Source of the DNA: DASWED01 sp036394995
GTDB taxonomy: Bacteria; Actinomycetota; UBA4738; JACQTL01
Assembly: GCA_036394995.1 (NCBI GenBank)
Contig: DASWED010000025.1
Span: forward strand, 1-45,553
Length of the DNA: 45,553 nt
Reading direction: 5' to 3'
Part shown: positions 36,992-44,756 of the stretch, one piece after another
Layout: each line of letters begins with the position of its first letter
How positions within the stretch are numbered: position 1 is the stretch's first letter
Made by a program: the position numbers and the translations under genes
The notes under the pieces: model-generated
Told to the model about the DNA's origin: nothing
Databases searched by the model: none
What the model saw: only the letters and a program-made list of their open reading frames with translations

Positions 36992-39024
36992 TTCACCGCC
37001 GCGGCGATGGCCAGGCCCGCCACCAGCAGGAAGCCGAACGCGGCGTGCAGCTGGGCGGTCTCGAGGTCGATCATCGCGATGGCCCGCTGCTGCCCCATGG
37101 CCCCCAACTCGGATGCCCGGATCACCCGGACCAGCAGAGGCATCGACGCCAACGCCAGCAGCGACTGGACCGGAAGCGCCTTGAACAGCACCGCCGCCCC
37201 GAGCGCCAGGTACGCCCCGACCACCAGCACCAGGTACCCGCCGTGGGCCAGCCGGCGCCCGGCCCGGATCGAGAACGTGACGCCGCCGGCCCGCGCGTCC
37301 TCCGAGATGTCCCGCCACTCGTTCCCGTGCAGGATCGCGGTCACCAGCAGCCCCACCGGGACGCTCACCGCCACCGTGGCCCAGTCGAACGTCCCGGTGA
37401 TCACGTAGTAGGCACCGATCACCGAGAGCGGCCCGAACAGCACGAACACCAGCGGGAGCCCCAGCGCCCGGAACTTGTACTCGAGGGGCGGCGCCGTGTA
37501 CCCCCATCCGCCCAGGAGCCCGGCCAGCCCGAGGGCCACCACCGGCCACCCGCGTTCGACGGTGAGCCACACGCCGATCCCGGCCGCCGCCAGGAATGCC
37601 AGCAGCACGATGACGAACGCCTCCCGTTCGGTGAGGCGGCCCTTCAGCAGGGCATGGCTGGCCCGGGGCGAGGTGATGCGGTCGGCGCCCTTGCGAACGT
37701 CGTAGATCTCGTTCGTCACGTTCGTCCCGACGTGGAGCAGCACCAGGCCGGCCAGCGACCCCAGGAACAGCGGCCAGGAGAGCTGCCCCTTGAGGGCGGC
37801 GAGGGCCGCGGCGGCGGACGGCGGCACCGCCGAGGCCGTGAACGAGAACGGCCGGATGATCTCGTAATAGCCCGCGAGGCGGCGCCGAAGCCGGGTTCCC
37901 GTCGACAACCGTCCCGCGTCCAGGGCGTCGAGTGTGCCCGCCCGCACCATGACGGGGTCGGTGGCCGTGACCGTCCCGTGCGTCTCCGACACCGTCACGG
38001 GCGTGACGCGTTCTCCCCCCGAGCCGTACAGCTCCGCCACCTGGAACAGGGCCTCGATCTGTTCCTCCTCCTGGACCACGGGCTGGAGGATCGGCAGCTG
38101 CATGCCGGCCTGCTGGTAGTCCCACACCCGCGCGGCGATCTGCTCCGGCGTCCCGCACAGGAGGAAGGCGTCCATCATGTCGTCGGGGATGAGCTCCGCG
38201 GCCTCGTGGTACTGCTCGGACCGCCACAGCTGAAAGATGCGATCGCGGAGCTCCAGGTCCAGGCCGGCCCGGCGGAGGGCCACGTCGGTCTGGATGGCCA
38301 TCATGTAGATGACGAACGGCTCCCGCTTGGCCCGGTTGAGCGCGGCCCGGCGGCTGGAGTCCACCAGCCCGAACAGGTACCCGGCCACGTGCACGGCGTC
38401 ATCCGGACGTCCCGCCGCGACGGACGCGCGGCGGATCTTCGGAACCATCCCGGCGAACGACGGCAGCGACTCCAGGGGCCGGGCCAGGTAGCCGTCGCCC
38501 TTCTGGCCGGCCAGCTCCAGCATCGGCGTCCGGTACCCGGCCACGTGGATCGGGACGTGGTGGACCGGCGCGAACATGGGCTCGACCGGAGGCACGCCCT
38601 CGGTGCCCGGCGGGATCCGTTCGCCCTTCCACATGGCCCGGAGGAGATCGATGGTGGCGGAGACGCGGTCGTGACCCTCCTGCGGGCTGTACGGGATGCC
38701 CATCTGGGCCAGCCGCAGTGGCAGCGCCGAGCCGAGCCCCAGGACGATCCGCCCGGGCGCCATCTCGTCGAGCGAGGACACCGTCATGGCCAGGAGCACG
38801 GCGTGGCGGGTGAACGGGTTCACCGCGCCCAGCGCCACCTTGATCCCGTCCACCTGCGAGGCGACGGCCGACGCATACGTCACCGCGTCGCGTTCGAAAT
38901 AGGAATCGTGGAACCAGACGGACGAGAGTCCGAGGTCGCGCGCCCGAACGGACCACTCGACCGCGTCGGAGACCGAGCCCCGGGCCGCGAGCCCCAGCCC
39001 GACCTCCCTGCTCAGTTCGGCCAT
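36988..39024 (-). CDS. Fusion of an F420-type LLM oxidoreductase and a MenA-like UbiA prenyltransferase
   Basis: Protein of 678 residues in one uninterrupted frame. Residues 1 to about 345 are a luciferase-like monooxygenase-family TIM barrel (VSDAVEWSVRARDLGLSSVWF, PGRIVLGLGSALPLRLAQMG, PIHVAGYRTPMLELAGQKGDG, DAFLLCGTPEQIAARV), a family that in actinobacteria often uses coenzyme F420. After a linker, residues about 380-678 are a UbiA-fold prenyltransferase with eight or so helices: TNVTNEIYDVRKGADR (first Asp motif) and NEWRDISEDARAGGVTF (second), the latter like MenA. MenA attaches the polyprenyl chain to 1,4-dihydroxy-2-naphthoate. ATG 39024 has GAGGTGAT upstream. Internal re-initiation making a separate UbiA cannot be excluded. 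Confidence 0.88.
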   Translation of the reverse strand: MAELSREVGLGLAARGSVSDAVEWSVRARDLGLSSVWFHDSYFERDAVTYASAVASQVDGIKVALGAVNPFTRHAVLLAMTVSSLDEMAPGRIVLGLGSALPLRLAQMGIPYSPQEGHDRVSATIDLLRAMWKGERIPPGTEGVPPVEPMFAPVHHVPIHVAGYRTPMLELAGQKGDGYLARPLESLPSFAGMVPKIRRASVAAGRPDDAVHVAGYLFGLVDSSRRAALNRAKREPFVIYMMAIQTDVALRRAGLDLELRDRIFQLWRSEQYHEAAELIPDDMMDAFLLCGTPEQIAARVWDYQQAGMQLPILQPVVQEEEQIEALFQVAELYGSGGERVTPVTVSETHGTVTATDPVMVRAGTLDALDAGRLSTGTRLRRRLAGYYEIIRPFSFTASAVPPSAAAALAALKGQLSWPLFLGSLAGLVLLHVGTNVTNEIYDVRKGADRITSPRASHALLKGRLTEREAFVIVLLAFLAAAGIGVWLTVERGWPVVALGLAGLLGGWGYTAPPLEYKFRALGLPLVFVLFGPLSVIGAYYVITGTFDWATVAVSVPVGLLVTAILHGNEWRDISEDARAGGVTFSIRAGRRLAHGGYLVLVVGAYLALGAAVLFKALPVQSLLALASMPLLVRVIRASELGAMGQQRAIAMIDLETAQLHAAFGFLLVAGLAIAAAVK

Positions 39025-39043
39025 CGGCGGATCACCTCGGAGC

Positions 39044-39775
39044 TCACGCTCGCTGCGCGGCCCACAGGGTAACCATTCCGGGTCCCGGCGAACGCCACCG
39101 GATGCGCTCGAACCCCGCATCGGCGAGGAGCCGTCCCACCTCCTCCGGCGGTGGCAGGTGCGCCAGCGACCGGACCAGGTACCGGTAGGCCTCCCGCCGC
39201 CCGGCCAGGCCCCCGACCAAGGGCGCGGCGATGCGGAAGTACGCGTCGAACGCCTTGCGCCGCAACCGCCCCCGGGGCTCGGTGATGTCGACGAGGGCCA
39301 CCCCGCCGCCCGGGCGGACCACGCGGGCCAGCTCGACGAACGCCGCCGGCAGGTCGTCCAGGTTCCGCAGCACGAATCCGCTCGTCGCCCCCCCGAACGT
39401 ACCGCCGCGGAACGGCAGGCGGAATGCGCTCCCCTGGACGAACGACATCCGGCCGCCCAGTCGCTCCCGTGCGGTCCGCAGCATCGCCAGGCTGACGTCG
39501 GCGCCCACCACCGGGTGCTCGCCCAGCAACCGCTCCCCCATCCGGCCGGTGCCACAGCCGAGGTCCAGGACCGGCGAGCCCCGTTCGGCCTCCAGCGCCC
39601 TCGCGGCGGCCCGGCGCCACCACCGGTTCCACCCCGCGGAGAGCACGTCGTTCAGCAGGTCGTAGCCGGGAACGATCTCGTCGAACATCCGCCGGACCTC
39701 GGGCTCCCCCGGGGCCCGCCGGGGGGCGGCACCGGGGGCTCGCCCGCCGTGCGCTGCTTCGGAGTTCGAGGTCAC
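39044..39775 (-). CDS. UbiE/MenG-type methyltransferase
   Basis: Protein of 243 residues. MFDEIVPGYDLLNDVLSAGW near residue 30, VLDLGCGTGRMGERLL (motif I), VVGADVSLAMLRTAR, LPFRGGTFGGATSGFVLRNL and VRPGGGVALVDITEP are the UbiE/COQ5 layout. The N-terminal 28 residues are an Ala/Arg/Pro-rich extension. In menaquinone synthesis MenG methylates demethylmenaquinone, which fits the MenA-like gene 19 bp downstream. The SAM-binding and substrate motifs deviate somewhat from canonical MenG (ITEPRGRLRRKAFDAYFR), so another quinone or lipid could be the acceptor. GTG 39775 overlaps the TGA of the upstream gene (GTGA). Confidence 0.85.
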   Translation of the reverse strand: MTSNSEAAHGGRAPGAAPRRAPGEPEVRRMFDEIVPGYDLLNDVLSAGWNRWWRRAAARALEAERGSPVLDLGCGTGRMGERLLGEHPVVGADVSLAMLRTARERLGGRMSFVQGSAFRLPFRGGTFGGATSGFVLRNLDDLPAAFVELARVVRPGGGVALVDITEPRGRLRRKAFDAYFRIAAPLVGGLAGRREAYRYLVRSLAHLPPPEEVGRLLADAGFERIRWRSPGPGMVTLWAAQRA

Positions 39776-40545
39776 GTCAGGCGGGCCACGACGAGCCCTA
39801 GGGCCAGCAGCGAGAGCGCCACGGCCATGGCCCGGAGGGCCAACTCGGGGGCCGCCCGCAGCGTGGACTCGTCGATGGCCTCCACCGAGCCGTCGTCCAG
39901 CACCACCTGTCCGGCCACCGCCGCCATCCGCCGGCGGAGCCGCCGGACGGGAGTCGACAGCGCCCGCTGAGCCGCCGACAGCGCCAGGCACGCCCCGGAC
40001 ACCAGCACGGCCTCCGCCCTGATGGTCCCGGTCTGGGCGACGTACGCGGTGAGCGCGGGAAACGCCCCCCATGCCACCGCGAACCACCAGTCCGTGTGAA
40101 ACCACCCCCCGAACAGCTCCAGGTTGTACGCGAACACCACGAACGCCCCGAACGCCACGAACGCGAGGAGCCACCAGGTCACCTCGATCGCGCCCAGGAC
40201 CCCGATCGCCACGGCCGCGACGAGGGCCGCCAGGGCCACCGCCCACAGCGCCGCGGACCGGATCCGGGTGCGGAGCGGCCGCCCCTGCAACTCGTCGAGG
40301 GCGTGCGCGGTCACCCCCACCCCGAGAAAGAACCCCACGACCGTTGCCCCCAGCCGTCGCCCGTCCACCGCCGGCGCCACCGCCGCGCCGAACACGACGT
40401 ACGAGAGGTGCCAGGCCGTGTAGGGCGGGTGCAGCAGCGTCCACCAGTCGCGCCACCCCCCGGAGCGCAGCGCGTAGAACGCCGGCCGGGACGCCTCGTC
40501 GGCCCGCCCCCGAACGGCTCCCTTCGACCGCCCGGCCTCACCCAC
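39772..40545 (-). CDS. Polytopic membrane protein, possibly UbiA-like
   Basis: Protein of 257 residues. Hydrophobic segments lie at about residues 45-65, 68-85, 98-118, 122-140, 155-172, 178-195 and 232-255. Near the start, WRDWWTLLHPPYTAWHLSYV resembles the entry helix of UbiA prenyltransferases, and VTAHALDELQGRPLRTRI is where UbiA proteins carry the first NDxxD motif; here only Asp and Glu remain and the second motif is not recognisable, so catalytic activity is doubtful. It lies between two UbiE-type genes, overlapping both (8 bp with the upstream one, GTGA with the downstream one), so it very probably works with them. GTG 40545 is the start. It could be a different membrane family altogether. 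Confidence 0.6.
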   Translation of the reverse strand: MGEAGRSKGAVRGRADEASRPAFYALRSGGWRDWWTLLHPPYTAWHLSYVVFGAAVAPAVDGRRLGATVVGFFLGVGVTAHALDELQGRPLRTRIRSAALWAVALAALVAAVAIGVLGAIEVTWWLLAFVAFGAFVVFAYNLELFGGWFHTDWWFAVAWGAFPALTAYVAQTGTIRAEAVLVSGACLALSAAQRALSTPVRRLRRRMAAVAGQVVLDDGSVEAIDESTLRAAPELALRAMAVALSLLALGLVVARLT

Positions 40546-41275
40546 CGGGCTTCGTACCCCAGATCACCACGCCGCCGCCCAGGCTCATGGGCCGGTACCG
40601 GACGGGGTCGAGCCCGGCGTCTCGCCACCACCGACCCTGCTCGGCCAGGGGGTACCGGCGGTAGAACCCCGAGATCGACGGCCCCAGGAACCGTCCGGTC
40701 CTGAACCACTCCCGGGACGCCGCGAGCCCCCCGACGGGAAGCCCCACCCGCGTGTACAGGACCCACGCGGCCCGCCACGCCGGGTTCGGCGGAACGAGGA
40801 ACTCCAGGTTCGCCAGCACGCCGCCGGGCCGGAGCACACGGGTCAGCTCGCGCAGCGTGGCGGCGGGTTCGTCCACGTACCGCAGGAGGTAGGTGAACGT
40901 CACCGCGTCGAACGCGCCGTCCGGGAACGGGAGGCGCTCCCCCTGCCCCAGGACCAGCTGCACCCGGCCGTCCACCCCGGCATCCGCCACCGTCCGCCGG
41001 GCTCCGCCGAGCATCTCGGGGCTCTGGTCCAGGCCCACCACCAGGGCCCCGGTCCGCCGGGCGACCTCCACGGCGACCCCGGCCGTGCCGGTGGCCACGT
41101 CGAGCACCCGCCCCCCGGGCATCTCCGGGAGGCGCGACACCATGAACCGCCGCCACCGCCGGTTCTGGCCGAACGACAGCAGCTCGGCCATGAGGTCGTA
41201 CTGGGGCGCGATCCCGGCGAACAGCCGGCGGGCGTGCCGGGTCCTGTCGGACGGACGCCCGGACGCCTCGATCAC
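40538..41275 (-). CDS. Second UbiE/MenG-type methyltransferase
   Basis: Protein of 245 residues. LFAGIAPQYDLMAELLSFGQ, VLDVATGTAGVAVEVAR (motif I), VVGLDQSPEMLGGAR, LPFPDGAFDAVTFTYLLRYV and VLRPGGVLANLEFL follow the UbiE pattern, and the C-terminus ends with SLGGGVVIWGTKPG, similar to the TGG end of ubiquinone/menaquinone methyltransferases. The stretch WVLYTRVGLPVGGLAASREWF replaces the usual UbiE membrane-facing segment. GTG 41275 is fixed by GGAGGT five bases upstream. Together with the gene at 39044 the locus has two related methyltransferases, so either the quinone is methylated twice or each has its own substrate. Confidence 0.86.
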   Translation of the reverse strand: MIEASGRPSDRTRHARRLFAGIAPQYDLMAELLSFGQNRRWRRFMVSRLPEMPGGRVLDVATGTAGVAVEVARRTGALVVGLDQSPEMLGGARRTVADAGVDGRVQLVLGQGERLPFPDGAFDAVTFTYLLRYVDEPAATLRELTRVLRPGGVLANLEFLVPPNPAWRAAWVLYTRVGLPVGGLAASREWFRTGRFLGPSISGFYRRYPLAEQGRWWRDAGLDPVRYRPMSLGGGVVIWGTKPGG

Positions 41276-41295
41276 CGGGACCTCCGGAGCGCGCG

Positions 41296-42093
41296 TCAGG
41301 CCGGCCACACCTTCTGCAGGAACCGTTCGATGGCCGACGTGACCGGCTGGGGGTTCTCCACGGTGGAGGAGTGGCCCGCGGCGGGCACCGTCACGAGCTC
41401 CACCAGCCCGGGCAGGCCGTCGGCCAGGGTTCGGGCCAGGTCCATCTCGATCGCGATGTCGTCCTCGCCGTGGATCACGACGGCCGGGGCCTCGATCTCG
41501 CCCAGCCGGTCGGTGACGTCGTCCCGCCGGGTCACCACCTCGATGACCTCCACCGCGTCCGAGGTGTCCTGGGTGCTCCACCGTTCGATCCAGTGCCGCT
41601 TCAGCTCATCGGGGGCGTTCGCCCCGATGATCATCTGCGCGGCGATCCCCAGGATGTCCTCGTTCCACCCGCTCTCCGCCGCGACGGCCGCGGAGGCCTC
41701 GTACATCGGGGCCCGGTTGGGGTCCTCCGGGCCGGCCTGGGAGTCGATGAGGACCAGGCCGGCCACCCGGTCCGGGTGTCGCAGGGCCGCCCGAAGGGAC
41801 TGGAACCCGCCCTGGCTCACGCCGCCCCACACCGCCCGGTCGATCCCCAGGTGGTCGAGCAGCGCCACGTGATCCTCCATGAGGTCCCACTGGGTGTACC
41901 CGGCCCGGCGGTGCTCGGATTCCCCGTGGCCCCGGAGGTCCGGCGTGACGAACCGCCACCGGTCGGCCAGGGCCTCGACCTGGGGATCGAACATCGTCCG
42001 GTCCATGAGCACCCCGTGGACCAGCAGGACCGCCGGCCCCTCGCCTCGGTCCTCGTACGCCAGCCGCCACCCGTCGTGTTCGAACTCAGGCAT
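41296..42093 (-). CDS. Alpha/beta hydrolase
   Basis: Protein of 265 residues. VLLVHGVLMD (oxyanion hole), FVTPDLRGHGES, nucleophile Ser93 in GGVSQGG, VIHGEDDIAI with the likely catalytic Asp, and the C-terminal AAGHSSTVENP with the catalytic His give a complete triad. Such proteins can be esterases, thioesterases, haloperoxidase-like enzymes or, as MenH, lyases of the menaquinone pathway; the GVSQGGF elbow is closer to general esterases than to MenH. Given its position, release of acyl chains from the lipid synthase or a quinone step are both possible, but unproven. ATG 42093 starts at the MPEFEHDGWRLAYEDRG beginning normal for the family; a longer frame upstream has shadow composition. Confidence 0.85.
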   Translation of the reverse strand: MPEFEHDGWRLAYEDRGEGPAVLLVHGVLMDRTMFDPQVEALADRWRFVTPDLRGHGESEHRRAGYTQWDLMEDHVALLDHLGIDRAVWGGVSQGGFQSLRAALRHPDRVAGLVLIDSQAGPEDPNRAPMYEASAAVAAESGWNEDILGIAAQMIIGANAPDELKRHWIERWSTQDTSDAVEVIEVVTRRDDVTDRLGEIEAPAVVIHGEDDIAIEMDLARTLADGLPGLVELVTVPAAGHSSTVENPQPVTSAIERFLQKVWPA

Positions 42094-42169
42094 GCCTCGG
42101 TCCCGTCTCCCGTCGGTGGGCGCTGGACCATCTTCCGGGTTCGGCCGTGGGTGTCGCAACCGGAGCCGA

Positions 42170-43003
42170 TCAGGCCGAGACCGGGATCCCCAGCCGCCGG
42201 GCCGCCGCCTGGGCCGGGAGGATGAACCGGAACCGCCCCGGGAGCGCCGGCCGGAGCCTCCGGACCACCATGAGGTTGGCCCGCATGGCCGCCTCCTTCA
42301 CCGGGTTCCAACGGACCCCGTACGCCCGCCGCAGCGCGTCCGGCAGGCTCCCGAAGGCCCACCATGAGACCGCCCGGAGGACCGGTCTCCACTCGGCCTC
42401 CCGCGGTGGCCGGCGGAACAGGGCCGCCACGTCGCGAGCCGCGTCGGTCACGACGAGCTCTCCGCTCGCCGCCACGCGGTCGACGTACTCCCGCAGGGCC
42501 TCCACCGTCGGCGGGATCCGGTCCCGGGGGAGCTTCAGCAGCTCGGCCGCCAGCATCTGCTCCTCGTGGAACCGCTGCCGTCCGGCGTCGTCGAGCCGTC
42601 CCACCGTGTACCGCTCGAACAGCAGGGCGCTGTCCACGAGACATGCGTGCACCCACAGCAGGAGGTCGGCATCGAACGCGTCGTACGGGCGGCCGGTGAC
42701 CTCGTCGATCCCGTGGACGTGGCGGTGGACCTCGTTGATGTGCTCCGCGGCCCGCCGGGCTTCCTCCTTCGTGCCGAACGTCAGCGCGTAGGTCAGCATG
42801 AGGGTTCGCTGGAGCCGCCGCCACGGGTCGCGCTGGTAGAAACCGGTCTCCCGGGCGCCGGCGATGACCAGCGGGTGCGCGGCCTGCATCAGCAGGGCCC
42901 GGGCTCCACCGAACAGGACGGTGACCTCGCGGTGGACCCGCCAGGAGACGCTGTCAGGCCCGAAGTACCCCAGGTCCTGCGGTTCGTTCGGGCGCGCGTT
43001 CAC
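42170..43003 (-). CDS. MpaB/latex-clearing-type oxygenase (DUF2236)
   Basis: Protein of 277 residues. The family signature GPDSVSWRVHREVTVLFGGARALLMQAAHPLV opens the domain, followed by FYQRDPWRRLQRTLMLTYALTFG, INEVHRHVHGIDEVTGRPYDAFD, LLWVHACLVDSALLFE and YTVGRLDDAGRQRFHEEQ; its histidines and arginine-lysine pairs are those used for heme and oxygen chemistry in the rubber oxygenase Lcp and in MpaB. Actinobacterial members mostly have unknown substrates, likely polyisoprenoid or lipid molecules. That fits a location beside prenyltransferase and quinone genes. GTG 43003 overlaps the TGA of the upstream gene (GTGA). Protein ends with a conserved RFRFILPAQAAARRLG. Confidence 0.82.
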   Translation of the reverse strand: MNARPNEPQDLGYFGPDSVSWRVHREVTVLFGGARALLMQAAHPLVIAGARETGFYQRDPWRRLQRTLMLTYALTFGTKEEARRAAEHINEVHRHVHGIDEVTGRPYDAFDADLLLWVHACLVDSALLFERYTVGRLDDAGRQRFHEEQMLAAELLKLPRDRIPPTVEALREYVDRVAASGELVVTDAARDVAALFRRPPREAEWRPVLRAVSWWAFGSLPDALRRAYGVRWNPVKEAAMRANLMVVRRLRPALPGRFRFILPAQAAARRLGIPVSA

Positions 43004-44061
43004 GGCTGGCTCACTCCGGTCAGCTCGAACCCGTCCACCCCGCCTCGGGCCCGGAGCCCACTCTTCGCCGCCCGGGACGGGGTGAGCAGGACGATGTCCT
43101 CTGGCGGGACCGGGAAGGAGCCGTCGCCGTCGCCGCCGGCGAGCCCGCCGTACAGGTCCTGGTTCGCATCGGCGAACACGTACAGGCGGCCGCCGTCCGG
43201 ATCGGTGTGTAGGGAGAGAAGGGCCGGCCACCACCATTGTTTGAAGTCCTGCGCCTCGTCCACCACGATGGCGTCGTACCGGGGGCCGAGGGTGCGAGCG
43301 GCCCGTTCCAGGAGATCGGGGAGTTCGTGATCGAAATACGGAGAGCCGTCCGCGGTCACATGGTCGTCGGCGGCGTCCATGGGGAGGCGGGCCTCGACGG
43401 CCGTCTCGTAGCACAGGCGGTGGAAGTGGCGGACGTCCAGGTTCGGCGTCCCGACGGTCCACGCCGCGAGGTGCTGGGCCAGGCGGCGGTTGAAGCAGGC
43501 CAAGAGCGTGGGCGTGCCGGCCATGGCCAGCCGGCGGGCCAGCTCGATGGCCAGCACGGTCTTGCCGGAGCCGGCCGCCCCGGTCACCGCGGCCCGGAGG
43601 TGCGGGAGCATGGCCCGGACCCGGCCCTGCTGTTCGCTGAGCTCGACGATCTTGCGGTCCTCCTCGTTGAACGCCAGCCGCAGCGGGGTCCGGACGTCCA
43701 CGCGGTACCCCAGGACGCGGGACAGGATGTCCACCAGCGAATGCATGGCGCCCGAGGACTGCCGGAACGGGTCCTCGGCCAGCTCGTGGCGGCCCGTGCG
43801 GTCGGCCTGCTCCCACCGCCTGGTGTCGGGGTCGTAGGTGATCCCGCCGCCCTTCACCTCCACCACCAGGATCCCGTCGACGGGATGGGCCACCAGGAAG
43901 TCGGCCTCGCCCTCCTCCGGCCCCCGCGGCCCGGCGGTGACCCAGTCCACGGAGTGGTGGACGACGCACTCCTCGGGGAGCTGGGCGAGGAACCCCTCGT
44001 ACAGGCGCCGTTCGGCCGAGGTGGTGGTGGGCAGCATGGGGAAGGGCACCATCCGGGCCAT
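43000..44061 (-). CDS. NERD nuclease domain with truncated superfamily 1 helicase part
   Basis: Protein of 353 residues. Residues 15-95 form a NERD domain with GEADFLVAHPVDGILVVEVKGG, keeping the catalytic Glu-x-Lys. A helicase part follows: Walker A GAAGSGKT near 160-167, LLACFNRRLAQHLA, IVVDEAQDFKQWW (motif II) and VFADANQDLYGG (motif III). Full NERD-helicases then have NxRNT, a long 2A domain and the VRFSTIHRFKGLE and LYVGLSRAR motifs; here the text jumps to PEDIVLLTPSRAAKSG and stops at GFELTGVSQP. So motif IV and motifs V-VI are gone and helicase activity is unlikely. ATG 44061 is backed by a -10 box six bases upstream. Overlap with the next gene (GTGA) shows that the truncated form is stable in this locus. 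Confidence 0.78.
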   Translation of the reverse strand: MARMVPFPMLPTTTSAERRLYEGFLAQLPEECVVHHSVDWVTAGPRGPEEGEADFLVAHPVDGILVVEVKGGGITYDPDTRRWEQADRTGRHELAEDPFRQSSGAMHSLVDILSRVLGYRVDVRTPLRLAFNEEDRKIVELSEQQGRVRAMLPHLRAAVTGAAGSGKTVLAIELARRLAMAGTPTLLACFNRRLAQHLAAWTVGTPNLDVRHFHRLCYETAVEARLPMDAADDHVTADGSPYFDHELPDLLERAARTLGPRYDAIVVDEAQDFKQWWWPALLSLHTDPDGGRLYVFADANQDLYGGLAGGDGDGSFPVPPEDIVLLTPSRAAKSGLRARGGVDGFELTGVSQP

Positions 44062-44067
44062 GCGCGG

Positions 44068-44077
44068 ATTGTAGGGT
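44068..44077. promoter_or_regulatory. Back-to-back -10 boxes of a divergent promoter pair
   Basis: ATTGTAGGGT contains TACAAT on minus (44073-44068), exactly six bases before ATG 44061, and TAGGGT on plus (44072-44077), which would give a start near 44084 and a 28-nt leader containing AGGAGGG before GTG 44112. The boxes share the TA step, the same design as at 15050-15059. No -35 boxes are evident. Confidence 0.5.
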
Positions 44078-44111
44078 CCCGGTTCGCCCGAGCCGGAAGG
44101 AGGGCCCGGGC

Positions 44112-44756
44112 GTGATCCTGCTCCTGGCCGTGGTGGTGATCGCGGTGGTCGCGGGCTACGCGCTCGGAGGCCGGCTGGGGAACCTGGGGTCGATCCGCTT
44201 GCACTGGTGGTGGCTGGCGCCGCTGGGACTGGCCATGCAGCTGGTTCCGGTGTCCGCCGACCGTTCGAACACGTTCGGCTACGCGCTGCTGGCGGGGTCG
44301 TACGTGGTCCTGGTGGTGTTCGCGGTCCGGAACTTCCGGGTGGCGGGGCTGCCGCTGGTGGTGGTGGGGCTCGTGCTGAACGGGCTGGTGGTCACCGCGA
44401 ACCACGGGATGCCGGTGACCCGGAGCGCGCTGCGGGAATCGGGACAGGAGTGGCTGCTGAAGGACCTCAAGCAGCACGGCGGGTCCAAGCACCACCTGTC
44501 CCGGGACGACGACGAGCTGGTGTTCCTGGCGGACTCCATCCCGATCCCCAAGCCCGTGGGGCAGGTCGTGAGCGTGGGCGACGTGCTGATCTACGCCGGA
44601 GTGATCTGGGCGGTGGCCGCGGCTATGCGGAGACGGCCTCGGGAGACGGCGACGGCTCCGCGATCGGTGAGATCGTGGCGTCCCGACCCTCCTGATCCCC
44701 CTGATCCCCCTGATCCCGCTCCCCCTCCACCCAGGAGCTCGGGAACTCCACCGTGA
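44112..44756 (+). CDS. DUF5317-family membrane protein
   Basis: Protein of 214 residues. Hydrophobic segments lie at about residues 1-20, 30-48, 55-73, 77-95 and 150-172. The conserved part NGLVVTANHGMPVTRSALRES, then KHHLSRDDDELVFLADSIPIP and GQVVSVGDVLIYAGVIWAVA, is the core of the actinobacterial DUF5317 family, whose role is unknown. After about residue 180 comes a basic and then Pro/Asp-rich tail made by a 9-bp repeat. GTG 44112 has AGGAGGG at about ten bases. The last 134 bp overlap, antisense, the coding end of the histidine kinase. Confidence 0.82.
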   Translation: MILLLAVVVIAVVAGYALGGRLGNLGSIRLHWWWLAPLGLAMQLVPVSADRSNTFGYALLAGSYVVLVVFAVRNFRVAGLPLVVVGLVLNGLVVTANHGMPVTRSALRESGQEWLLKDLKQHGGSKHHLSRDDDELVFLADSIPIPKPVGQVVSVGDVLIYAGVIWAVAAAMRRRPRETATAPRSVRSWRPDPPDPPDPPDPAPPPPRSSGTPP

